Assembly: GCA_900104565.1 (NCBI GenBank)
Contig: LT629951.1
Coordinates: 277,501 to 341,500 of the forward strand
Length of the DNA: 64,000 nucleotides
Source of the DNA: Ruminococcaceae bacterium Marseille-P2935
GTDB taxonomy: Bacteria; Bacillota; Clostridia; Oscillospirales; Ruminococcaceae
Reading direction: 5' to 3'
The notes beneath the pieces were generated by a model. It worked only from the letters and a program-made list of their open reading frames with translations, ran no database searches and was not told where the DNA came from. The position numbers and the translations under genes were made by a program. This document shows, piece after piece, positions 13,849 through 21,215 of the stretch. Each line of letters begins with the position of its first letter. The stretch's first letter is position 1.

Positions 13849-14549
13849 TCTAATAAGTTCCAGTCTTGCGGGTGGCTTGACTGTGCCTGCTGGCCGTATG
13901 ATGTGCGAATCAGCGGCAGCTCCTCTTCGGAATGAAACCCGGGGAAAAGTTCTTCATCCCCGATATCAATGACCTGCTGTGGGGCGGCCGAAACACTTTT
14001 TATATTCTGCAAGCTTCCCCATTGGTCCTGCGGTTTTTTCAGCGGTGTTTCTGCCTCCCAAAAACCTGGGAAGGGTTCTTCCCCCAATATGCGCTGAACA
14101 AATTCTGGCTGGGGCAGCTGGTTTTTCTGCTGCCCGCTGCGTTGCACATTTGACCATTGTGTCGGGGGCGTTTGGGTTTTCCATGGGGCTCCCTGGTTAT
14201 TGTTTTCCGGCAAAATGTTCGTCACAGGGGTTACCAGGTTTTGGGGGTTATACTCTTTTTCGCTTATACCGTAGCCTGTTGGTTCCTTGGAAGGGTAAGA
14301 GCCAGTGAAAACACTAGCCGCCGCATGCTTTGGTATGGTAAACTGCGCATCGCTTATTCTTTTTAGCCTGGCCTTTTCCAGGGCCAGCAGGTCGGCTTCC
14401 CGCTGGGCAGCGGTGGGCCTTCCGCCGTAATCATATTCGGGATCATATGTTCGTGACGCAGTTCCAAAAGTATACTCCGGGTCAGCGCCAAGGCTATTCC
14501 GGCTGCTGTATGGGTCGTAGCCTGGGTTATATTGTTTTTTTACGTTCAA
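13836..14549 (-). CDS. Leader and linker of the second full-length toxin, ending at a frameshift
   Basis: Start chosen at TTG 14549 behind GGAGGTGACC, as in its twin at 8464. The first 75 or so residues are nearly identical to that gene (GADPEYTFG, YDPEYDYGG, READLLALEKARLKR). Then comes a Gln/Pro-rich linker that stops at TGA 13836, eight bases after an A6 run. The -1 frame from there runs straight into the 12331 toxin. With the frameshift repaired the product would be about 738 aa. Confidence 0.7.
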   Translation of the reverse strand: MNVKKQYNPGYDPYSSRNSLGADPEYTFGTASRTYDPEYDYGGRPTAAQREADLLALEKARLKRISDAQFTIPKHAAASVFTGSYPSKEPTGYGISEKEYNPQNLVTPVTNILPENNNQGAPWKTQTPPTQWSNVQRSGQQKNQLPQPEFVQRILGEEPFPGFWEAETPLKKPQDQWGSLQNIKSVSAAPQQVIDIGDEELFPGFHSEEELPLIRTSYGQQAQSSHPQDWNLLEKMY

Positions 14550-14614
14550 TTGGTCACCTCCATTATAATATGAAATGGTAAATTTTTCAAGAGAGCAGTA
14601 CCGCACACTTATTG

Positions 14615-14626
14615 TAGATTAATCTA
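14615..14626. promoter_or_regulatory. Palindrome TAGATTAATCTA, copy 2
   Basis: Same palindrome and same position relative to the promoter as at 8530-8541. Confidence 0.45.
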
Positions 14627-14631
14627 CTATA

Positions 14632-14660
14632 AGTATATATCAACGGGGTTGATTTGTCAA
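14632..14660 (-). promoter_or_regulatory. Promoter of the second full-length toxin gene
   Basis: TTGACA (14660-14655), 17 bp, TATACT (14637-14632) on the minus strand; same as 8547-8575. Confidence 0.8.
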
Positions 14661-14718
14661 GAACTTTTAGTGGAAAATAAAGCAATATTCTTTTTAAAAT
14701 AGAGCGGTGAACAAAAAG

Positions 14719-14743
14719 AACGGCGCCTACACTCGGCGCCGTT
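14719..14743. terminator. Terminator downstream of the membrane-protein operon
   Basis: AACGGCGCC and GGCGCCGTT pair perfectly with T-rich sequence on both sides, so it can work in both directions. It separates the ECF operon (ending 14804) from the toxin promoter. Confidence 0.8.
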
Positions 14744-14803
14744 TTTAAAAGTTGGCTAATCAGCCACAAGAATTTCATTTTTACAGATACTATTAGTAGC
14801 CGT

Positions 14804-15844
14804 TTATGCAGTTAAAGAGCTTTCTTCCACATCTAAAGGGAAGTCCTCCGCCTCAGGGCTGTTCTCTGCCGAAGGAGGCTGGCTTTCCATTTCCTGCTGG
14901 CGGCGCAGTTCCTCCTGATGCTGGTAGTACTCTTCAGTACCGGGCTCCGGCCATGGGCCGGTATATTCCCGGTTTACCATAGAGGCCAGTTGTTCTGCAC
15001 TGGCGGTATAGCCAAACCGGTCTTCCAGGTGTAAGTGGTACTGGTAGTCTTCCAAATCAGCCTGAAAAGTGGCCCGGAGGCCATTTATATTTAGTTGCGA
15101 AAGCTGTTCTGCTATGGGCTTGCACGCCTTGGCAAAGGCGGCTTTATCGGCATAGCTGCCGGTCAGTTGAATAGAAACATTGCAGTAATCACGCTGGGAA
15201 AGCTGTTTTAGCGTCATCTCCTTGTCATATTCCATACCAGTTAAATGCACGCTAACGCTTAAAGAACCAATCTCCTTGTTACTCGAAAGCTTTGTAAAAA
15301 TCTGGTTATACAGCTCATTTTCCAGCCTGCCTTCGGTTACGGTGCGGTCCGGTCCGTAATATTTCCATAAGGGGACCGAAACGGCAACGCCAAGGCTTCC
15401 CACAATCAGCATAAAACAAACGAATCCGCTCAGAAAATCATATTTCAGTTTGGCGCCTTTCCCAAACAGGGTGCCAATTACAATCTCGAGCCCTAAAAAG
15501 ACCAGAATGAGAGGGGTGAGCTTGGCTGCGGTAAGCAGGTTTACCTTGTCGGAGAAAAAGCTGGCAATAATCAGCACCCCTACCGCAATCAGGCTAAGCC
15601 CCAAAGTCATGGTGCCAATCCGCCGGGTTTTTACCGGTTGTTGGGGCTGCGGATTAACCGGGGTATAGTTTTGATAAACGGGCGTTCCCTGCGCAGATGG
15701 GGGAGGTGCTGCACCTGCTCCCACGCTTGACTGCCGGGTGGCCTCGGTGCCCGGCTGTTTTTCCGTTTGGGGCTGGTTTTCCCCGGCAAAAACCTCCGAT
15801 GCGTTAAAGTCTAATTCTTCGTTTTCCATACGTTCATCATTCAT
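14804..15844 (-). CDS. Membrane protein with LiaF/DUF5668-like segment
   Basis: A 346-aa protein. Residues 1-75 are cytoplasmic, Pro/Gln-rich and disordered. Then RRIGTMTLGLSLIAVGVLIIAS and a second and third membrane segment follow (LTPLILVFLGLEIVIGTLF, FLSGFVCFMLIVGSLGVAV), in the style of LiaI/LiaF or DUF5668 proteins. A soluble domain of about 170 residues and an acidic tail complete it. It is the last gene of the sigma/anti-sigma operon and may take part in envelope-stress sensing. Confidence 0.55.
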   Translation of the reverse strand: MNDERMENEELDFNASEVFAGENQPQTEKQPGTEATRQSSVGAGAAPPPSAQGTPVYQNYTPVNPQPQQPVKTRRIGTMTLGLSLIAVGVLIIASFFSDKVNLLTAAKLTPLILVFLGLEIVIGTLFGKGAKLKYDFLSGFVCFMLIVGSLGVAVSVPLWKYYGPDRTVTEGRLENELYNQIFTKLSSNKEIGSLSVSVHLTGMEYDKEMTLKQLSQRDYCNVSIQLTGSYADKAAFAKACKPIAEQLSQLNINGLRATFQADLEDYQYHLHLEDRFGYTASAEQLASMVNREYTGPWPEPGTEEYYQHQEELRRQQEMESQPPSAENSPEAEDFPLDVEESSLTA

Positions 15845-15894
15845 GGTAATGCTCCGTTCTGCCTAAACAGGCTTTTTTTTCATGGAATGGCCCA

Positions 15895-16458
15895 CTACTG
15901 CTGGCTGCCAAATTCCGTATAATCCTCTTTTTGCTCGGTTTTAGAGACACCGTCCTTTTTTCCGCCCCGCAGCATATGCACACCTACCAGGATGATAAGC
16001 ACTGCTACGAACAGGGTGGGCAGGAAGCGGATGAATTCGTCCAGCCCGGGAATATATTCCGCTACAATGCGCCAGTAAGCATTGTAGAAGTTGTTTAAGA
16101 TCATATAAACGCCCAGAATGATACACCCAATGCCAATGTATTTATGCCGCCGGTCCAAAAAGCTGCGGGCCTTGGCGCCGGTTACCCCTTCACCAAACAG
16201 GTCCTGATAAAACCGATGATCCATTACCAGGCGCTGCTCTTCCGGTAGGCGCTTGATGTTATGTGTTTCAAAAAAGGAATAGAACCAGATAACCGGGAGC
16301 AAAAACATTAAGAAGGGCAGGTTCAAAAACCCTCCCACGGCAATGATTCCCCAGAAGATGCACATGATGGTAATGCCCTTTTTCATCATATTTAAATACA
16401 TTTCGCCTGCCCCGGGAATACAGGAGCAAACAAAGATAAAGAAACTATTTTTTCTCAT
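15895..16458 (-). CDS. Polytopic membrane protein of the ECF operon
   Basis: A 187-aa protein with about four membrane segments. The start, CSCIPGAGEMYLNMMKKGI, resembles the PGxGxxYxG turn of TM2-type membrane proteins. It overlaps the anti-sigma gene (16445) by 14 bases, so it belongs to the same operon. Function unknown. Confidence 0.55.
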   Translation of the reverse strand: MRKNSFFIFVCSCIPGAGEMYLNMMKKGITIMCIFWGIIAVGGFLNLPFLMFLLPVIWFYSFFETHNIKRLPEEQRLVMDHRFYQDLFGEGVTGAKARSFLDRRHKYIGIGCIILGVYMILNNFYNAYWRIVAEYIPGLDEFIRFLPTLFVAVLIILVGVHMLRGGKKDGVSKTEQKEDYTEFGSQQ

Positions 16459-16921
16459 TTTTCAGTACCTCTTTCCAATCAAAGTTTTCTATGGAACGGA
16501 AGATTTTAGAAACACTGTCCGAGACGCTTTCGGAAAATTTAACCGTACTTTGGGTAATTTTTTGGGCCGAATTTACCAGGCTGAACCGGTCGTTTTCCGT
16601 AGGAATGCTTTGCATGCCAAGTACCCCGGTAACCCAAAGCACCATGGCAATGCAGGCTGCGGCTGCGGCAGTGACATAGCGGTTAAAAAAGAGTACCCGT
16701 ACCCGGTTTTTTACCCGTTTTAATATGCTTTCGGTAATTGGGTGAGGAGGGGTGATCAGGGTATCCTCGCATAATAACTGGCTATAGCGGAGGACACAGT
16801 CATCACAGAAGGACAAATGCTCTGCAAGCTCAAGCCGTTTTAATTCGTCTGCACCGCCAGAAATTAACGCCGAAAAGCCGGCGTCACTAATGTGGCCATC
16901 CCTGTTAAAATATTCTGTCAT
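16445..16921 (-). CDS. Anti-sigma factor with zinc-finger (zf-HC2-like)
   Basis: A 158-aa protein with the HxxxCxxC motif (EHLSFCDDCVLRY) near residue 36, the zinc-binding anti-sigma domain that holds ECF sigma factors. One membrane helix follows (YVTAAAAACIAMVLWVTGVL), then an extracytoplasmic tail of about 60 residues. It starts at ATG 16921, right after the sigma stop (16923). Confidence 0.8.
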   Translation of the reverse strand: MTEYFNRDGHISDAGFSALISGGADELKRLELAEHLSFCDDCVLRYSQLLCEDTLITPPHPITESILKRVKNRVRVLFFNRYVTAAAAACIAMVLWVTGVLGMQSIPTENDRFSLVNSAQKITQSTVKFSESVSDSVSKIFRSIENFDWKEVLKNEKK

Positions 16922-16922
16922 G

Positions 16923-17426
16923 TCATGTTCCCTCCCTTAGCTTATTTTGCAGAATTATTTTTGCCCGGTAAATTTGGGTCTGAACGGTCTTTTTGGGCCG
17001 GTGGAGAGCCCTAGCAATTTCATCTACGTTTTTTTCTTCCAAAAAAAACAAAACTGCTACGTTTAAATATGGCTCGTTTAATTGATAAATTTGGTCCTGT
17101 ATTGCCTTTTCCCCCTCCTTAACCAGGTAAATATCATCCGGGGAAGATTCTAGTGTTAAGGCTGGCTCCATATCGGGTACAGGCATACATTCCACCCGCC
17201 TGAGGTAGGCGCTTTTCAGGTGATCTTTGGCTTTGTTTGTGGCGATTCGGGCGATCCAGGGTTTTAAATTGGCGGGATCACACCGGTCAATGTGGGTGTA
17301 AGCAGATAAAAAGGTCTCCTGCGTCAGGTTTTGCGCTTCCTGGTGGTCTTGCACCAGCTGGTAACAGATGGTGTACACCAGCCGTTCGTATTGTTCCACA
17401 ACCGAACGGAACTGTTCATTTGTCAT
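16923..17426 (-). CDS. ECF-type RNA polymerase sigma factor
   Basis: A 167-aa sigma-70 family protein of ECF size. Region 2 is seen in YERLVYTICYQLVQDHQEAQNLTQETFL with the following PWIARIATNKAKDHL; region 4 in LFFLEEKNVDEIARALHRPKKTVQTQIYRAKIIL. It directs core polymerase to envelope-stress-type promoters and is controlled by the anti-sigma factor encoded just downstream. The target promoters cannot be told from this window. Confidence 0.85.
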   Translation of the reverse strand: MTNEQFRSVVEQYERLVYTICYQLVQDHQEAQNLTQETFLSAYTHIDRCDPANLKPWIARIATNKAKDHLKSAYLRRVECMPVPDMEPALTLESSPDDIYLVKEGEKAIQDQIYQLNEPYLNVAVLFFLEEKNVDEIARALHRPKKTVQTQIYRAKIILQNKLREGT

Positions 17427-18085
17427 CTTTTCTGCCGCTCACCACCCTCAAATGCCTCTCAATCAATAAAACGAGATAAAAAATGAATTGTCTTCAACTT
17501 TTATAAAAATTTTTTGCAGGGCAACCGGTGCCGCCTGATAAACTGCCACAAAGGCCCGCCAAGAAATCAGGTCAAAATGCTGCGCAGCAAGGAAACAATT
17601 CACAGACAGGGAAACAAAAACCTGTGATGTTGCTTTTCAACCGGTGTGGCGGCTGACTTAATGGACAAACAATAAAAACATGTATTGAATGAACGGCAGG
17701 CCAAAGCAGGTGCTCTCCACCATTTGGGGATGCGCCTGCGAATAGAGATGAATCCTCTATTCAGAATACCCTTTGCGCTGTAAAAATACAACATTACCCA
17801 AGTAATTTTATGGATTTGGTTGTTCCAGAAAATAGGGTGTGCTACAATAGGAACGGAACAATACGGCTGGCCTGCCATGAGGTGAACGCCATATGCACGC
17901 TAGCGGGTTTTATAGGTGCCGGCCGGAACTGGACTAGCCTGGGAAAGTATACTATTTCGCTGTAAAAGCCCGTCCTCTTAGCACTGCCTGACGGTTGTAT
18001 GGCAACAAATGTGGATAAGGGTATAAGTACCCATGGGAAAATTGGGGACAGCCCAAAACAAATAAGAAAGAAGGAACAAAAGGGT
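17427..18085. other. Gene-poor stretch between divergent operons
   Basis: No reading frame with a ribosome-binding site or recognisable product. It must hold the promoters of the sigma-factor operon (minus) and of the EamA gene (plus), but I see no convincing -35/-10 pair. Confidence 0.4.
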
Positions 18086-18499
18086 ATGTGGATTGTTTTC
18101 GCCATTTTATCTGCAGTTTTTGCGGCGGTGACCTCCATATTGGCTAAAGTGGGAATTGAAAATATCAACTCCAACCTGGCTACAGCCATCCGCACCATTG
18201 TGGTGTTGCTGCTTTCCTGGGGTATTGTTTTTGCAACCGGGGCACACAAGGGAATTCCTGATATTTCAAAACGCAGCATGGTGTTTCTTGTTCTGTCCGG
18301 AGTAGCGACGGGTCTTTCCTGGATCTGCTATTACCGGGCCATCCAGCTGGGCAATGTTTCGCAGGTGGTGCCCATTGATAAGCTGAGTATTGTGCTTACC
18401 CTGGTGTTTGCGGTGCTTTTTTTACACGAGCCGCTGTCGGTCAAAACAATATGCGGCGCAGTGCTAATTACCGCAGGAACTTTGTTAATGGTAATATAG
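18086..18499 (+). CDS. EamA/DMT-type transporter
   Basis: Start chosen at ATG 18086 behind GAAGGAAC; an upstream in-frame ATG at 17999 would add an unrelated charged stretch. The 137-aa product is a single EamA unit with about five membrane helices: MWIVFAILSAVFAAVTSILAKVG, then LSGVATGLSWICYYRAIQLG and VVPIDKLSIVLTLVFAVLFLHE. It belongs to the short members of the drug/metabolite transporter superfamily, which act as dimers. The substrate is unknown. Confidence 0.8.
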   Translation: MWIVFAILSAVFAAVTSILAKVGIENINSNLATAIRTIVVLLLSWGIVFATGAHKGIPDISKRSMVFLVLSGVATGLSWICYYRAIQLGNVSQVVPIDKLSIVLTLVFAVLFLHEPLSVKTICGAVLITAGTLLMVI

Positions 18500-18970
18500 G
18501 TTTTGATACAATTAAAAAATGATGTGTTTTGTTTTTTCTGGCAGGTGTACGCAAACCGCTTTTTGCAGGGGCTTAGGCCGTTTTTATAAATATACCAGCA
18601 GAATAAAATTGGCGGGGTGTATTTGGCAGCGTGCAAAAACCAGGCGGACTGTCTTGTCTTACTGCCGGCCCAACTGAAAAAATATCCCCCTTAGGGAATG
18701 TTGGTTTCCTATAATGTTTATCAATCATGCGGCCCTTGGGAAAAGCTCTGTTGTGGATGTGACCCAACTGAGCGTGCACGGTGCAAAACAAAAAACACAC
18801 CGTATAGCGAACGCGCCTCGCCGGCAGTACTCCAAAATGAATCCAACTGCAATGCGGCCTGACAGGTAAGGCGTTTTTCAAAAACAATTTTCCTTACCGG
18901 CGGATATGGGCGGGATAGAAGGATTGCATTTTTAATCTATATGTAGTAGCAGGACGGCGAAACGGAGCTT
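18500..18970. other. Intergenic stretch without recognisable gene
   Basis: About 470 bp with no open frame that has a credible ribosome-binding site. I see no clear terminator, promoter or RNA element. Confidence 0.4.
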
Positions 18971-19720
18971 ATGGTGAATACGTTATATTTAAGGGAAATA
19001 CGCAGGCGGCAGGGGCCAGAACAAAAGGGCTATCCGTTTTCCCTGCCGGCAGTACAGCATTTAAACAAACTGACCCTTTCCAGCCCGGTTACGTTTTTTA
19101 TCGGTGAAAATGGGGCGGGAAAATCAACCCTATTGGAAGCAGTAGCGGTAGGCTGTGGGTTTAACCCCGAGGGCGGGTCCAAAAATTTTAGTTTTTCTTC
19201 GGCCGATACCCATTCCTCCCTGCACGAATGGCTTACCCTGGTCAAAGGGCCTGTACGCCCCAAAGACGGTTTTTTCTTAAGGGCTGAAAGCTTTTATAAT
19301 GTGGCGTCGGAAGTGGACCGTCTTAGCGATATGCCGGTATTTTCAGGGAGGAATTACCTGGATTATTTTGGAGGGGTTTCGCTGCACGAGCAGTCCCACG
19401 GGGAAAGCTTTATGGCGTTGATGATTCACCGCTTTTGGGGAAAGGGTGTTTACATTCTGGACGAGCCGGAGGCGGCGCTTTCCCCAACCCGCCAACTGGC
19501 CATGCTTGCGCGTATTGCCCAGCTGGTAAGGGAGGATTCACAATTCATTATTGCTACCCATTCCCCTATTTTAATGGCTTATCCGGGTGCGCAGATTTTT
19601 TCCTTGGAAGAGAAGGGGATTTTCGAGATGAATTGGGAGGAAACAGAACATTACAAAATTACCCGACGTTTTCTCGAAAATCCAGGGCCTATGCTCCGGG
19701 AGCTGATGCGGGAAGAATAA
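18971..19720 (+). CDS. AAA-family ATPase
   Basis: A 249-aa soluble ABC-type ATPase. Walker A is GENGAGKST (near residue 44), a signature-like SHGESF follows near 138, Walker B is GVYILDEPEAALS, and the switch histidine is in ATHSPIL. It has no membrane partner nearby, as is usual for this stand-alone family of RecF/SMC-like ATPases. It probably forms an operon with the DUF3830 gene 21 bases downstream. Biological role unknown. Confidence 0.75.
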   Translation: MVNTLYLREIRRRQGPEQKGYPFSLPAVQHLNKLTLSSPVTFFIGENGAGKSTLLEAVAVGCGFNPEGGSKNFSFSSADTHSSLHEWLTLVKGPVRPKDGFFLRAESFYNVASEVDRLSDMPVFSGRNYLDYFGGVSLHEQSHGESFMALMIHRFWGKGVYILDEPEAALSPTRQLAMLARIAQLVREDSQFIIATHSPILMAYPGAQIFSLEEKGIFEMNWEETEHYKITRRFLENPGPMLRELMREE

Positions 19721-19741
19721 ATTGGAGAAAGAAGCGGTTTT

Positions 19742-20161
19742 ATGACAAAATTAAAAATTACGGCGGGCGGCTACGAAATGGCGGCAGTGCTTTTAGAGGA
19801 AAAAGCCCCCAAAACCTGTGAAGTATTTAAAAAGATGCTCCCACTGAAAAATAAGATCATCCACGTCCGCTGGAGCGGGGAAGGGGTTTGGATTCCATAC
19901 GGAGACACCCGTACAGGGTTGGACTATGAAAACAACACCAGCCACCCGGCCAAAGGTGAAATGTTGTTTTATCCCGGCGGGGTCAGCGAAATGGAGCTGA
20001 TTTTAGCATATGGGCGCTGCCTGTTTTCCAGTACCTCCGGCCAGCTGTCGGGCAACCATTTTCTCACGATTACAGACGGTTTGGAGCATCTGGAGGCTTT
20101 AGGCAAAAAAGTGCTTTGGGAAGGGGCACAGACAATCACTATTGATTATTGGCAGGAATAA
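19742..20161 (+). CDS. DUF3830-like protein
   Basis: A 139-aa protein with the cyclophilin-like pattern of DUF3830: APKTCEVFKKMLP near the start, VRWSGEGVWIP, YENNTSHPAKGEMLFYPGG, and LSGNHFLTI. The fold suggests a small-molecule-binding or isomerase-like barrel, but no reaction is known to me. Start at ATG 19742 behind TTGGAG. Confidence 0.65.
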   Translation: MTKLKITAGGYEMAAVLLEEKAPKTCEVFKKMLPLKNKIIHVRWSGEGVWIPYGDTRTGLDYENNTSHPAKGEMLFYPGGVSEMELILAYGRCLFSSTSGQLSGNHFLTITDGLEHLEALGKKVLWEGAQTITIDYWQE

Positions 20162-20185
20162 GAAAAAGCAATACAAAAATATAAG

Positions 20186-20239
20186 CATAGCTGAGAACCG
20201 GCTTGGTCACAAAAAATGCCAAGCCGGTTCTCAGCTATG
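20186..20239. terminator. Perfect 21-bp hairpin after the DUF3830 gene
   Basis: Arms of 21 bp (20186-20206 and 20219-20239) pair without mismatch around a 12-base A-rich loop. It lies 25 bp after the stop codon, so termination is likely, though only a weak T-rich tract follows. Confidence 0.6.
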
Positions 20240-20427
20240 TCTGAAAGTTTTACCATAAGAAAAACAGGGAGGCATACGGCCACCAGATCAATCACAGGGG
20301 ATTGGGCGCCATGAGGGGTTACCCACTGTACGGTTGGTATAAACGTTTATCCGCTCAGGCAAACCCGGCACTCTTCACTGGAAGTGCCGCCTAAAATACA
20401 ACTTTTCGATAAGGGGGTTCTGCACGT

Positions 20428-20458
20428 AAAAACCGGCATAGGAATCTATGCCGGTTTT
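20428..20458. terminator. Bidirectional terminator
   Basis: AAAACCGGCATA and TATGCCGGTTTT pair; T-rich tracts lie on both sides. It serves the 20679 operon on the minus strand. The interval 20240-20427 holds no gene I can support. Confidence 0.8.
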
Positions 20459-20678
20459 ATTTTTTGATTAGGGGGAACCCCCAGCTGTACCGGTGGAGGT
20501 GCCCGCAATAGAACATGGGCTAAAACTGCGGGCAAAGCAAATGTGCCAAATAATGGGCTTTCAAAAAGAAATAGTTTCCGGCAGGGAATATTGCTATTTT
20601 TTATGGCTGTAGGGCAGGTGATGTAAGTAAAAAACTTAGTGTTCTTGAAGGGGGCTTACTGGCAGGTTTACCCGTCTG

Positions 20679-21200
20679 TTATTTTGTTGGGGGTTCTATT
20701 TCATACTTGTGCTGCTCAAAACCCCTTGCAAGCAAATCCCAGGTAGACCGGTCCACCCGGCCGGTTTCTCTGACACCGCAGTACTTTTGATATGCTCCGA
20801 CAGCTTCGGCGGTAGGCGCGTCAAAAAGGCCGTTGATAGGGATTAATTTTAAATTTTTAAATTTTTTAGCAATTTCATTTAGCATGACCTGAATAATATA
20901 CACCAAGGTACCCCGGTCCCCTTGTTTTACCACCAGGTTAAAATCTGAAAACGGCTCGATGGGAAGCGGCGGAGATTTGAGCCGAGCAAGTTCGTCGTAT
21001 ACCTCTTTCAGTTTGTTCCAGGTGTCAAAATCCACCACACCGGTTACCGGCAGGCCGAACAGATCCTGAAAGATTTTTACCGCTTGGGTTGTTTCCGATC
21101 CAAAAATTCCGTCAGGTATTACCTGTGGAATTTGCGGATAGGTAAAGGAGATTTCATGCAGCCAGCTTTGCAGCTGAAAAACAGATGAATTGGTAGCCAT
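20679..21200 (-). CDS. Two-domain peptidoglycan-binding protein
   Basis: A 173-aa protein of two PG_binding_1 domains. The first runs over residues 5-65 (VIPDGIFGSETTQAVKIFQDLFG, TGVVDFDTWNKL), the second over 88-160 (INGLFDAPTAEAVGAYQKYCG, TGRVDRSTWDLL). No signal peptide is seen, which fits a protein laid down in the spore by the mother cell. It is the last gene of a three-gene operon with a SpoIID-like protein. Confidence 0.8.
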   Translation of the reverse strand: MATNSSVFQLQSWLHEISFTYPQIPQVIPDGIFGSETTQAVKIFQDLFGLPVTGVVDFDTWNKLKEVYDELARLKSPPLPIEPFSDFNLVVKQGDRGTLVYIIQVMLNEIAKKFKNLKLIPINGLFDAPTAEAVGAYQKYCGVRETGRVDRSTWDLLARGFEQHKYEIEPPTK

Positions 21201-21215
21201 AATTTTTCATCCTCC

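Larger units (their letters stand above)
14310..14702 (-). repeat. Shared promoter-leader block, copy 2
   Basis: About 390 bp nearly identical to 8228-8626, covering promoter, palindrome, ribosome-binding site and leader codons. Confidence 0.9.

Noticed and set aside
14587-14778. Minus-strand 63-aa frame over the toxin promoter
   Set aside because: It runs through the terminator and promoter, and has no family or ribosome-binding site.
18573-18887. Minus-strand 104-aa frame in the intergenic stretch
   Set aside because: No ribosome-binding site, low-quality composition, and no recognisable domain.
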